Positions 34,593-42,337 of a stretch of 64,000 bases of DNA are shown one piece after another (the first letter of the stretch is position 1; every line of letters begins with the position of its first letter). The notes under the pieces are model-generated. The model was not told the origin of the DNA and ran no database searches. It worked only from the letters and a program-made list of their open reading frames with translations. Source of the DNA: CAZLAK01 sp964557545 (GTDB taxonomy: Bacteria; Bacillota; Desulfotomaculia; Desulfotomaculales; Pelotomaculaceae); NCBI GenBank assembly GCA_964557545.1, contig CAZLAK010000004.1, positions 1-64,000 of the forward strand, read 5' to 3'. Both the position numbers and the translations under genes were made by a program.

Positions 34593-35663
34593 ATGACTGA
34601 TTCGGTAACGGGAAAACTCAATTTTCTGGACCGGTACTTAACCCTGTGGATTTTTTTGGCGATGGCGCTGGGTGTGGGAGGCGGTTATATTTACCCGCAG
34701 ATAGCTAACTTTTGGGGTAAGTTCCAGGTGGGTACTACCAATATCCCCATTGCCATCGGTCTAATTATCATGATGTACCCGCCCCTGGCGAGGGTGAAGT
34801 ACGAAGAAATAGGCAAAGTGTTTACCAACGGCAAAGTCATGGTCTTAAGCCTGGTGCAGAACTGGTTTATCGGCCCGCTTATAATGTTTTTTCTGGCGAT
34901 TGCCTTCCTGCGGGGCTACCCGGAATACATGGCCGGCCTCATCCTCATCGGCCTGGCCCGCTGCATCGCCATGGTTATAGTCTGGAACGGGCTGGCCAAG
35001 GGCGACTCTGAATACGCTGCCGCCCTGGTAGCGCTGAACTCTATTTTTCAAGTGCTGTTTTTTTCGGTGTACGCTTATTTTTTCATCACTCTGATGCCTC
35101 AGTGGTTTGGCCTTAAATCTTCGGAAGTGCACATTTCGATGGGAGAAGTGGCCAAAAGCGTTTTCATTTACCTCGGCATACCTTTTTTGGCCGGTGTTAT
35201 CACCCGTTTTTCTCTCATGCCGGTAAAGGGCAAAGAATGGTATGACAAGCAGTTCATGCCCAAAATCGGCCCTTTAACCTTAATTGCTCTGCTGTTTACC
35301 ATCCTGGTGATGTTCTCTTTGAAGGGCAATTACATTGTTACCCTGCCGATAGATGTGGTCAGGGTGGCCGTTCCGCTGACTTTGTACTTTTTAATTATGT
35401 TTTTAATTTCTTTCTTTATAAGCAAAAAATTGGGTATAAATTACGAGCAGGCCACGACCCTGTCCTTTACTGCTGCCAGCAACAACTTTGAACTGGCCAT
35501 TGCGGTAGCCGTGGCGGTTTTCGGCATCAATTCAGGACAGGCTTTTGCCGCGGTAATCGGTCCGCTGATCGAAGTGCCGGTGATGATCTGGCTGGTTAAC
35601 GTGGCCCTTTATTTTAAGAGGAAGTACTTTGCCCAAAAAACTCAGGGAGGTGAGCCTGTTTAG
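34593..35663 (+). CDS. acr3: Arsenite efflux permease, Acr3 type
   Basis: A 356-aa membrane protein with about ten helices that exports arsenite (and sometimes antimonite). Family marks include LNFLDRYLTLWIFLAMALGVGGGY, the region ARCIAMVIVWNGLAKGDSEYAAAL, whose Cys is the essential Acr3 residue, and TLSFTAASNNFELAIAVAVAVFGINSGQAFAAVIGPLIEVPVM. ATG 34593 follows GGGGGG. It overlaps the next gene by one base. With a nearby ArsR it forms an arsenic-resistance block, although no ArsC reductase gene is seen. Confidence 0.94.
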   Translation: MTDSVTGKLNFLDRYLTLWIFLAMALGVGGGYIYPQIANFWGKFQVGTTNIPIAIGLIIMMYPPLARVKYEEIGKVFTNGKVMVLSLVQNWFIGPLIMFFLAIAFLRGYPEYMAGLILIGLARCIAMVIVWNGLAKGDSEYAAALVALNSIFQVLFFSVYAYFFITLMPQWFGLKSSEVHISMGEVAKSVFIYLGIPFLAGVITRFSLMPVKGKEWYDKQFMPKIGPLTLIALLFTILVMFSLKGNYIVTLPIDVVRVAVPLTLYFLIMFLISFFISKKLGINYEQATTLSFTAASNNFELAIAVAVAVFGINSGQAFAAVIGPLIEVPVMIWLVNVALYFKRKYFAQKTQGGEPV

Positions 35664-35905
35664 TGCAAATAAAAGTTTTGGGCACCGGCTGTCCCAAGTG
35701 CCGCGCCCTTTACAGCGCTGTCGGTGAAACGGTAAAAGAGATGGGTTTACAGGCCGAAGTCGTGAAGGTGGAAGATATAAAAGAGATCTTAGAAGCCGGT
35801 GTAATGCTGACTCCCGGCCTCATAGTCAACGGCAAGCTCAAAGCGAGCGGGAAAGTTCCGTCCAAAGCAGAACTGAAGCGCTATATTGAAGAGGAGCTAA
35901 AATAA
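35663..35905 (+). CDS. Small thioredoxin-like redox-active disulfide protein
   Basis: An 80-aa protein of the TM0996/MTH895-type family with one thioredoxin fold. CPKC lies at about residues 10-13 (LGTGCPKCRALYS), and the cis-Pro site is in MLTPGLIVNGK. It starts at GTG 35663, overlapping the acr3 stop by one base, so it is translationally coupled. Such proteins commonly accompany arsenic or metal permeases and may supply reducing power or bind the metalloid; this is inference. Confidence 0.88.
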   Translation: MQIKVLGTGCPKCRALYSAVGETVKEMGLQAEVVKVEDIKEILEAGVMLTPGLIVNGKLKASGKVPSKAELKRYIEEELK

Positions 35906-35924
35906 TTTTAAGGATAAATGTGAT

Positions 35925-35956
35925 GAAAAAAGACACGGCCAGCCCGTGTCTTTTTT
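35925..35956 (+). terminator. Terminator after acr3 and the redox protein
   Basis: AAAAAAGACACGG pairs with CCGTGTCTTTTTT around CCAGC; strong and nearly symmetrical. Confidence 0.85.
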
Positions 35957-36048
35957 GCCTGTGGTGTGCTTTTGGGGTGTTGCGTTGGCAAGAACTATAT
36001 GTTAATATTCTAATACAATTAATACTTTTAAAAAGAGGAGATATGTGA

Positions 36049-37221
36049 TTGTTGAAGGAAAGAAATAAGCTTATTCTTATGGTTGCCGTTTACCTGGCGG
36101 TATTTTTCCTGCCGCTCTCCCACCCCCGGGTGCAGTCGGCTATTTTGGAGTCTTTCTACATGCTGCAGGACTACGCCCAAAAGCACGTCCTGACCTGCCT
36201 TGTGCCGGCCTTCTTTATTGCCGGCGCCATTGCCGTCTTTGTTTCGCAGGCTTCGGTGCTGAAATACTTTGGGGCGGGGGCTAATAAAATTCTGTCCTAC
36301 GGCGTGGCTTCGGTTTCAGGCAGTGTGCTGGCGGTGTGCTCCTGCACAGTGCTGCCGCTCTTTGCCGGTATTTACACCCGGGGAGCAGGGATTGGTCCGG
36401 CGACGGCTTTTCTCTATTCGGGTCCGGCCATAAATGTGCTGGCCATTATTCTCACAGCCAGGGTTTTGGGCTTTGAACTCGGGCTGGCACGGGCGGTGGG
36501 GGCAGTTCTTTTTTCCCTGCTCATCGGCCTGGCGATGAATCTTATATCTGTAAAAGAAGAAAGGGAAAAAGAAAAAGCGGCTTTAACCTTACCCCCGCCG
36601 CCGCCCGACAGGCGCTCCCTTTGGCAGTACGCGGTGTACTTTGGCTCAATGGTGCTGGCGCTCATCTTCTTGGCCTGGGGTAAGCCCGCCCAGCCGGTTG
36701 GTTTTTTCAGCGCCGTTTACGAGGTGCACTGGTACCTGGCCGCCGCTTGCCTGGCTGTTCTGGCGGTGATTTTAAAATTTTGGTTTACTAAAGAAGAGCT
36801 TGCCGGGTGGGTGGGAGCTACCTGGGGCTTTGCTAAACAGATTTTCCCCTTGCTCTTGGCGGGCGTGATGGCGGCCGGCTTCTTAATGGGCCGGCCCGGA
36901 GAGGATACAGGTATCATTCCGGCTAAATACATTGCCCATCTGGTTGGCGGCAACTCTTTAGCGGCCAATTTTCTGGCCTCGCTGGTAGGTGCCCTGATAT
37001 ACTTTGCCACACTGACGGAAATTCCTATTCTGCAGGGTCTGCTCGGCAGCGGCATGGGTAAAGGTCCCGCACTGGCCCTTTTGCTATCCGGCCCGGCCTT
37101 GAGCCTGCCCAACATGATCGTCATCGGCCGGGTAATGGGCGCCAAAAAAGCTGCTGTTTTTATTGCCCTGGTAGTGGTAATGTCTACGCTGGCGGGTATG
37201 CTCTACGGTGCTATTTTTTAG
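36049..37221 (+). CDS. Permease of the DUF318/ArsP-like family
   Basis: A 390-aa integral membrane protein with two repeat halves (about 8-10 helices) split by a charged loop near 165-195. Typical segments are CLVPAFFIAGAIAVFVSQASVLKYFGAGAN, the Cys-rich VLAVCSCTVLPLFAGIYTRGAGIGPATAFLYSGPAIN, and the second-half ATLTEIPILQGLLGSGMGKGPALALLLSGPALSLPN. Members export organoarsenicals (ArsP) or other metal(loid)s; the CSCT motif fits binding. It is placed before arsR. The exact substrate cannot be told from the sequence. Confidence 0.88.
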   Translation: MLKERNKLILMVAVYLAVFFLPLSHPRVQSAILESFYMLQDYAQKHVLTCLVPAFFIAGAIAVFVSQASVLKYFGAGANKILSYGVASVSGSVLAVCSCTVLPLFAGIYTRGAGIGPATAFLYSGPAINVLAIILTARVLGFELGLARAVGAVLFSLLIGLAMNLISVKEEREKEKAALTLPPPPPDRRSLWQYAVYFGSMVLALIFLAWGKPAQPVGFFSAVYEVHWYLAAACLAVLAVILKFWFTKEELAGWVGATWGFAKQIFPLLLAGVMAAGFLMGRPGEDTGIIPAKYIAHLVGGNSLAANFLASLVGALIYFATLTEIPILQGLLGSGMGKGPALALLLSGPALSLPNMIVIGRVMGAKKAAVFIALVVVMSTLAGMLYGAIF

Positions 37222-37232
37222 AAGGCGTGCAG

Positions 37233-37262
37233 TTGACACTTGCAATCAATAGAACTTAAAAT
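37233..37262 (+). promoter_or_regulatory. Promoter of arsR
   Basis: TTGACA (37233-37238), 18-bp spacer, TAAAAT (37257-37262). A palindrome ATAATATTAT (37277-37286) lies just downstream and may be the autoregulatory operator. Confidence 0.5.
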
Positions 37263-37370
37263 AAGGAAAGAATATCATAATATTATAATAAGCATTGCAG
37301 CGTAGTGTTTGGGAACTGTTTTGTGTTTTTTTAAATTTGCTGTCAGGAGAGGAAAGGGGAAGGTGTACCG

Positions 37371-37736
37371 GTGTACAATAAAAATCACAGCAATTACAGC
37401 ACGCTGGCCAGAACCAAAGCGGAGGTATTAAAAGCGCTGGCCCATCCCACCCGGGTTAGCATCCTGGAGTATTTAAAAGGCGGGGAGCGGTGCGTTTGTG
37501 AAATAATTGAGCACCTGAATATCGAGCAGTCCAACGTTTCCCAGCATTTGGCCATTTTAAAGAGGCTGGGCATTCTCTCTTTCAGAAGAGAAGGGCTTAA
37601 AATGATTTACCGGGTAAAGCACAGGGAAGTATTTGCTATTTTGCGCCTGTTGGAGGATATGGTGTCTGCTCAGGCGAGGGAGACGGCGGCCATGCTGGAA
37701 AGCCTGGGTGAAAAAAAGGAGGCGGGCCAGCAATGA
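37371..37736 (+). CDS. arsR: ArsR-family metal(loid)-responsive repressor
   Basis: A 121-aa winged-helix dimer. The alpha-3 helix has ERCVCEI, the CxC metalloid site of the ArsR ELCVCDL box. The recognition helix follows (QSNVSQHLAILKRLGILSFRREG). It should release DNA on binding As(III) or Sb(III). GTG 37371 is used, with AAGGGGAAGG upstream. Its TGA stop overlaps the ATG of the following small gene (ATGA), so the two are coupled. Confidence 0.92.
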   Translation: MYNKNHSNYSTLARTKAEVLKALAHPTRVSILEYLKGGERCVCEIIEHLNIEQSNVSQHLAILKRLGILSFRREGLKMIYRVKHREVFAILRLLEDMVSAQARETAAMLESLGEKKEAGQQ

Positions 37737-38072
37737 CGGGAAAAAGAGTGCTGGTTACTGTTTTCGGTTACGATGCTTCGCACGCACCCGGCGGTTGCAC
37801 GTGTGCAGGGGGCCTGCCGGGCCCCATCAGCATGAGCAGCGATACAGAAGACCTGAAAAAAATTTCTTGCCCGTGAGTTTGGGGATGCGGTAGAAGTCAG
37901 CTTTGTAGACGTGCGCAGTGTGGAAATGGCCGTTTACCCGGAGGTGCTGGCAGCGCTGGAAAAAGAGCGCCTGCCGGCGGTGGCCATAAATAAAAAACCC
38001 CGCTTTTTTGGGGGGCTTTCCTTCATTGCCATTGCCGACGAAGTAAAAAAGGTACTAGCGGAAAAGAATTAG
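37733..38072 (+). pseudogene. YuzD-like small redox protein with frameshift in an A7 run
   Basis: ATG 37733 overlaps the arsR stop. The frame reads MTGKRVLVTVFGYDASHAPGG, CTCAGGLPGPISMSSDTEDLKK, and is then lost at seven A (37856-37862), ending ISCP-TGA. With six A the frame continues LAREFGDAVEVSFVDVRSVEMA, YPEVLAALEKERLPAVAI, NKKPRFFGG to TAG 38072, 112 aa in all. The whole resembles a thioredoxin-like fold of the YuzD/DUF1462 type with a CTC cysteine pair. The lesion may be a base error, real decay, or transcriptional slippage on the A run, which would restore the protein in part of the mRNA. Confidence 0.65.
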
Positions 38073-38102
38073 GGCGGCACAACCAGGTGCCGCCTGTTGT
38101 CT
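38073..38102 (+). terminator. Hairpin after the small redox gene
   Basis: GGCGGCAC pairs with GTGCCGCC; the following TGTTGTCTTT is a poor T run, so termination may be weak. The next 200 bases to selD are AT-rich and without a gene I can defend. Confidence 0.5.
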
Positions 38103-38310
38103 TTAGGCAGTTCAGCTATTTGCTCAAAGATATAAACTTTTATTTTACTATCTGCTGCATTTTATTAAAAAATTATATTAAATATATCAGGTTTTTTTAT
38201 TTTTTTCAGTGGTAAAATATACTCGGTGCGCAGCGCAACACGCCGGTGCTCTGTAATATTACAGACCTGGCGGGTGATTTTGATTACCTGCACACGGGAG
38301 GTTGGCAGTG

Positions 38311-39351
38311 ATGAGCAAGTCCGAAAGAAAGCTTACGGCTATGAGCAGGCACTCCGGGTGAGCGGCCAAAATAGGGCCGGAGGCCCTATCCAACATTTTA
38401 AAAGCCCTGCCATCATTGACGGACGAAAGGCTTTTAGTCGGCCCGGATACTTCAGACGACGCTGCCGTTTACAAGATTACTGACGACTTGGCCCTCATTT
38501 TGACCATAGACTTTTTTACACCCGTAGTTGACGACCCTTACCTCTTCGGCCAGATTGCCGCTGCCAACGCTTTAAGCGATATTTACGCCATGGGCGGCAG
38601 ACCCTTTTTGGCCCTCAACATTGCCTGCCTGCCGGCCTGTCTCTCCCCGGAGGAGGCGGCGGCCATCATCAGGGGCGGGGCCGACAAGGTAATAGAAGCG
38701 GGGGCTGTGATAGGCGGCGGCCACACGGTTATGGACGAAGAGCCCAAGTACGGTCTGGCGGTGGCCGGTTTTGTGCATCCCGCTGAAATGCTGACCAACG
38801 CCGGCGCTCGGCCTGGCGACCTGCTGGTGCTCACCAAGCCGCTGGGCACGGGCATTGCCGTTACCGCTTATAAGGGCGGCTTGGCGGAAGAAGAGCTGGT
38901 GGAAGCCGCGGTTAAAGAGATGCGCACTCTCAACAGCGCTGCCGCGGCCTGCGCCGCAAAACACGGGGCAAGGGCCTGCACGGATATAACGGGCTTCGGC
39001 TTTTTGGGGCACGCGGCCGAGATGGCGGCGGCGAGCGGGGTGACCCTGGAGATATTTTCTTCGAGAGTGCCGCTTTTGCCCGGAGTTTTAGATTTGGCGG
39101 ACATGGGGCTTTTGCCGGCCGGCGCTTACGAAAACCGCCGCTTTTTGGAGGGCAAGGTGGATTTTGGCGAGGGCGTGCTCCGCGCTTTGCAGGACGTGCT
39201 CTTTGACCCGCAGACCTCAGGCGGGCTTTTAGTGGCCGCCGCTCCGGGACAGGCGGAAAAGATGCTGGAAGAGATGCGCGCTGCCGGCCTGACGGCGGCC
39301 GTTGTGGGAAGGGTGCTGCCTGCGGAAGGGCGCGCTATTGTAGTTTTGTAG
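38311..39351 (+). CDS. selD: Selenide, water dikinase containing selenocysteine
   Basis: Makes selenophosphate from selenide and ATP, the selenium donor for Sec-tRNA. Reading TGA codon 17 (38359-38361) as Sec gives LTAMSRHSG-U-AAKIGPEAL, the exact SelD active-site context (U/C-x2-K). 346 aa in all. Downstream are VGPDTSDDAAVYKI, DFFTPVVDDPYLFGQIAAANALSDIYAMGG, and GGHTVMDEEPKYGL. A perfect 8-bp stem with GGA loop (38371-38389) directly follows the UGA and is a convincing SECIS. Simple ORF calls start at 38416 and miss the active site. ATG 38311 follows GGGAGG; GTG 38308 is possible. It heads selD-yedE-yedF. Confidence 0.95.
38371..38389 (+). promoter_or_regulatory. SECIS element of selD
   Basis: ATAGGGCC-GGA-GGCCCTAT forms an eight-pair stem with G in the first two loop positions; the loop starts 17 bases after the UGA, as for bacterial SelB-binding hairpins. 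Confidence 0.85.
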
Positions 39352-39389
39352 TTATGTAATCATAACCAATATAAAAAGCTTGTTCGGAC

Positions 39390-39415
39390 GGCCGCCGGGG
39401 GCGGCCTTATTTTTC
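39390..39415 (+). terminator. Terminator after selD
   Basis: GGCCGCC-GGG-GGCGGCC followed by TTATTTTT. The next 190 bases before yedE are AT-rich with no clear gene. Confidence 0.75.
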
Positions 39416-39612
39416 GGGGCAACCGGTTTTAGTTTGCCTTCTCTGTATCCTGAATTTTTGTTTGAATACTTAAACGTGCTGTTGGTGTTAATAAGAATTT
39501 TTAATAACCCCAGGGCAGGTTTATTAAATAATCAAATAGCTGTAATAAAGGAATTTAATTATAAGCATTGAATAATATTTTTGCAAAAAGTTTAATGCGA
39601 GGTGGTTTTAGC

Positions 39613-40698
39613 TTGAAGGGGAAGAAAATTTTAATTGTGGCCAGCGGGACTGTTGTCGGTTTTCTAGGGGCCTGGCTGGCGGTAGCGGGCAACCCGCCTA
39701 ACATGGGCATGTGCATTGCCTGCTTTCTGCGCGACATTACAGGGGGTCTGGGACTGCACAGGACGGCCACGCTGCAGTACGTAAGGCCGGAAATCTTAGG
39801 CCTGGTTTTGGGAGCATTTATTTCTGCGATCATAACGCGCGAGCACCGGCCGGTGGGCGGTTCCAGCCCGCTGGTAAGGTTTACGCTGGCTTTCTTTGGC
39901 ATGATCGGCATGCTGGTTTTTCTGGGCTGTCCCCTGCGCACCCTCTTGCGCCTGGCAGGAGGAGACTTAAACGCCCTTGTCGGCCTGGTCGGGCTGGTTG
40001 CCGGGGTGCTTTTGGGCGTGGCCTTCTTTAGAGGCGGCTTTTCTCTGGGCCGGGCGGCGGCAACGGGCCGGGCGGGCGGCTACATCTTCCCGGCGGCCGC
40101 AGCACTGCTGCTCATCTTTCTCCTGGCCAAAGCTCCTTTTCTCTTTTTCAGCGAGCAGGGCCCCGGTTCCCAGCACGCCCCGCTCTTTATTTCGCTGGCA
40201 GCCGGCCTTTTAGTAGGTGTGCTGGCCCAGCGCTCGCGGCTCTGCATGGTCGGCGGCATAAGGGACTTGATCATGTTCGGCGAAAGCTACCTCTTAATGG
40301 GCTTTGGCTCCCTCTTTGTGGTGGCCCTCGTTGCCAATTTGGCCTTTGGCAAGTTTAATCTGGGCTTTGCCGGCCAGCCTCTTGCCCACGCCGACGGCCT
40401 GTGGAACTTTTTGGGCATGGCTTTGGCCGGGCTTTGTTCCGTCCTCTTGGGAGGCTGCCCGCTGCGCCAGCTGATTTCCGCGGCCGAAGGCAACACTGAC
40501 TCGGCAGTGACCGTATTTGGTTTTATTGCCGGGGCAGCTTTTGCCCACAACTTTGGCCTGGCCGCTTCGGCCAAAGGCGTGCCGGCGGCAGGCCAGATAG
40601 CCGTGATAATCGGCTTTGTTGCCGTAATTGCTATTGCTTTCGCCAGCAGCAAAATTTTAGAAAAGGGAGGGGTGGCCCGTGCCGGAAGCGGAAGTTAA
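39613..40698 (+). CDS. yedE: YedE-type putative selenium transporter
   Basis: A 361-aa YeeE/YedE-family membrane protein, two repeat halves with about ten helices. The conserved cysteines of the family occur in GMCIACFLRDITGGLGLHRT, FLGCPLRTLLRLAGGD, RSRLCMVGGIRDL and LLGGCPLRQLISAAEGNTDSAVTV. Relatives carry thiosulfate; the subfamily next to selD and yedF is thought to handle selenium compounds. TTG 39613 is preferred (GAGGTGG 7 bases upstream); TTG 39568 gives 15 more residues. It overlaps the next gene by 20 bp. Confidence 0.88.
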   Translation: MKGKKILIVASGTVVGFLGAWLAVAGNPPNMGMCIACFLRDITGGLGLHRTATLQYVRPEILGLVLGAFISAIITREHRPVGGSSPLVRFTLAFFGMIGMLVFLGCPLRTLLRLAGGDLNALVGLVGLVAGVLLGVAFFRGGFSLGRAAATGRAGGYIFPAAAALLLIFLLAKAPFLFFSEQGPGSQHAPLFISLAAGLLVGVLAQRSRLCMVGGIRDLIMFGESYLLMGFGSLFVVALVANLAFGKFNLGFAGQPLAHADGLWNFLGMALAGLCSVLLGGCPLRQLISAAEGNTDSAVTVFGFIAGAAFAHNFGLAASAKGVPAAGQIAVIIGFVAVIAIAFASSKILEKGGVARAGSGS

Positions 40699-40900
40699 GG
40701 ACGCCCGCGGCATGCTCTGCCCGGAGCCGCTGCTCATAGCAAAAAGAGAAATGGAAAGGACTGGCTGCAGCACAGTGAAAATCCTGGTGGACAACGCTAC
40801 GGCCAGGGAAAACATAACCAGACTGGCGGAGAGGATGAAGTGGTCAGTGAGGGCAGAGAGTGAAGGCAGCGATTTTCTTTTGATTCTGGAGAAAAAATAA
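40679..40900 (+). CDS. yedF: TusA/YedF-like selenium metabolism protein
   Basis: A 73-aa TusA-fold protein: VKDARGMLCPEPLLIAKREM carries the signature Cys-Pro-x-Pro, the persulfide or perselenide carrier site. Full YedF has a second domain of about 100 aa, absent here, so it is a TusA-sized member. Starts at GTG 40679 behind GGGAGGGGTGG inside the yedE end, so the two are coupled. By context it may move selenium toward SelD; this is inference. Confidence 0.88.
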   Translation: MPEAEVKDARGMLCPEPLLIAKREMERTGCSTVKILVDNATARENITRLAERMKWSVRAESEGSDFLLILEKK

Positions 40901-40938
40901 AGCGGGATGCCGGGAGAATTTAATAGGCTTCTTTTAAA

Positions 40939-40966
40939 AACCGGGAGTTTTTGCTCCCGGTTGTGT
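40939..40966 (+). terminator. Terminator after the selenium genes
   Basis: AACCGGGAG pairs with CTCCCGGTT around a T-rich loop; the T tract afterwards is modest. Confidence 0.65.
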
Positions 40967-40973
40967 TATACTA

Positions 40974-41062
40974 TTGACAAAGCGGCTACCGTATGTGTAT
41001 GAACAAAACGTGCGCGGTTGTCTATTTCCCATAAAATAACGGCTGGCTGAGGCCGTTTTTAA
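40974..41062 (+). ncRNA. Possible short transcript between a promoter and a terminator
   Basis: TTGACA (40974-40979) with TATGAA 18 bp further on is a possible promoter. About 30-50 bases downstream is a terminator AACGGC...GCCGTTTTT (41038-41062). Between them there is no ORF. This could be a small RNA of about 50 nt or an unrelated pair of signals. Confidence 0.25.
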
Positions 41063-41084
41063 TTTTGATATTGGACAGTATTTA

Positions 41085-41114
41085 TTGACACAATTCAAAC
41101 TTTTCAGATATTCT
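41085..41114 (+). promoter_or_regulatory. Promoter of the MBL-fold hydrolase gene
   Basis: TTGACA (41085-41090), 18-bp spacer, TATTCT (41109-41114); about 90 bases of leader follow. Confidence 0.6.
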
Positions 41115-41202
41115 AAAGTTGGTATCTCAAAATGATTACTGCGCAGGGTGTTTGTTAAATTTGTAAAAGTTATTATTTTTTATGTGTGGGGAGGAATTAA
41201 GC

Positions 41203-42156
41203 GTGTCTTCTAAAATTGCTGACCTCGGGCATAACGTCTACCAGGTGGACATTCACGACCAAAAACAGCCCGGCATTACTTCCTGTTACATCGTGGTGGC
41301 TGAGAAGGCGGCGCTCATAGAAACCGGCGCCTCGCCCGGTGCGCCGTACATATTAAATGCTCTGAATGAGATCGGCGTACCGCGCGAAAAAGTGGGCTAC
41401 ATCATCGGCACCCACATCCACTTAGACCACACGGGAGGCGCCGGCGTGCTGGCCAGAGAATTAAGAGATGCCGAGGTGTACGTCCACCCGCGCGGCGCAA
41501 GGCACTTAATTGACCCTTCGCGTCTGGTCGCCGGCGCCAAAACCCTTTACGGCGATAAGTTTGACGAGCTCTTTGGCGAAATTGCGCCCGTTCCGGAAGA
41601 CAGGGTTAAGACCCCCGGGGACGGTGAAACCATTGATTTGGGAGGCCGGGTGCTCACCGTATACCACTCGCCGGGACATGCCCGCCACCACATGGTAATA
41701 TACGACCCGGCCAGCAGCGGCCTCTTTGCTGGCGACGCTGTCGGCGTGCGCTTTGAGCGGGTGAGCGAGCTCTGCGGGCGGGAGATCACCATGCCCACCA
41801 CGCCGCCTTCGGAGTTTGACCCTCCGGCCATGATAGAGTCGTTAGAGCGCTTTAAAAAGCTCGGTTTAAAGAGGGTTTACTTCACCCACTTCGGTATGTC
41901 GGAAAATGTGTCTTTTATCATTAACCGGCACGCCGAAATCGTGCGCGCTTACGAAGAACTGGGTAAAAAGTTCTTTATTGGCGGGGAGGGCACGGTGGCC
42001 GATTTAGAAGAACGCATTTGGGAGATGGTGATGGCCGGCATCGCACCAGCCGGTATAACCGGTAGACACCACCCGGATCTGGAATACGTAGAGCTCAACG
42101 TCAAACTCAACGCCCTGGGAATTCAAAATTACTTCGAGCGGTTGAAAAAGTCTTAA
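41203..42156 (+). CDS. Metallo-beta-lactamase-fold hydrolase
   Basis: A 317-aa MBL-fold protein. The metal motif HxHxDH is present (GTHIHLDHTGGAGVLA, about residues 70-80), with further ligands in SPGHARHHMVIYD and FAGDAVGV and a late His in VYFTHFGMSEN. It resembles glyoxalase-II-like hydrolases; the extra C-terminal helical part (about 245-317) is typical of a clostridial subgroup. GTG 41203 is chosen behind GGGGAGG. The substrate is unknown; it has its own promoter and need not belong to the selenium genes before it. Confidence 0.85.
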   Translation: MSSKIADLGHNVYQVDIHDQKQPGITSCYIVVAEKAALIETGASPGAPYILNALNEIGVPREKVGYIIGTHIHLDHTGGAGVLARELRDAEVYVHPRGARHLIDPSRLVAGAKTLYGDKFDELFGEIAPVPEDRVKTPGDGETIDLGGRVLTVYHSPGHARHHMVIYDPASSGLFAGDAVGVRFERVSELCGREITMPTTPPSEFDPPAMIESLERFKKLGLKRVYFTHFGMSENVSFIINRHAEIVRAYEELGKKFFIGGEGTVADLEERIWEMVMAGIAPAGITGRHHPDLEYVELNVKLNALGIQNYFERLKKS

Positions 42157-42182
42157 TGCGGGCAGAGGGGATCAAATTCCAT

Positions 42183-42211
42183 TTGTTTCTTTACTCAAGA
42201 AGTAATATAAT
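42183..42211 (+). promoter_or_regulatory. Promoter of the lytS-lytR-type operon
   Basis: TTGTTT (42183-42188), 17-bp spacer, TATAAT (42206-42211), 127 bases before the kinase start. Confidence 0.6.
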
Positions 42212-42267
42212 TTTAGAAAGAGAAAGCAATTGTGCGAATTTTGCAATAATTGTGGACTAATTAGACT

Positions 42268-42309
42268 ACCGTCGGATTTAGCGGTTATTTTGTCGGGGTA
42301 ACCGTTTTT
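42268..42309 (+). promoter_or_regulatory. Candidate attenuator in the lytS leader
   Basis: A terminator-like hairpin CGGTTA / TAACCG followed by T5 (42282-42309) lies between promoter and start codon. Its 5' arm CGGT can pair instead with upstream ACCG (42268-42271), giving alternative folds. No known riboswitch motif was recognised. Confidence 0.4.
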
Positions 42310-42337
42310 CTCCTTTCCCAATGGGGGTAGGTTGTTT

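Noticed and set aside
38130..38225. AT-rich stretch before selD as an origin or attachment site
   Set aside because: No DnaA boxes, direct repeats or integrase gene are seen; it is probably only promoter DNA.
38226..38483. 85-codon ORF overlapping the selD start
   Set aside because: It is out of frame with the Sec-containing selD, which explains the same DNA with strong homology and a SECIS. A short alternative frame ending just before selD also looks coding-like but matches nothing I recognise.
39380..39571. 63-codon ORF between selD and yedE
   Set aside because: It starts inside the selD terminator and has no ribosome site or recognisable family.
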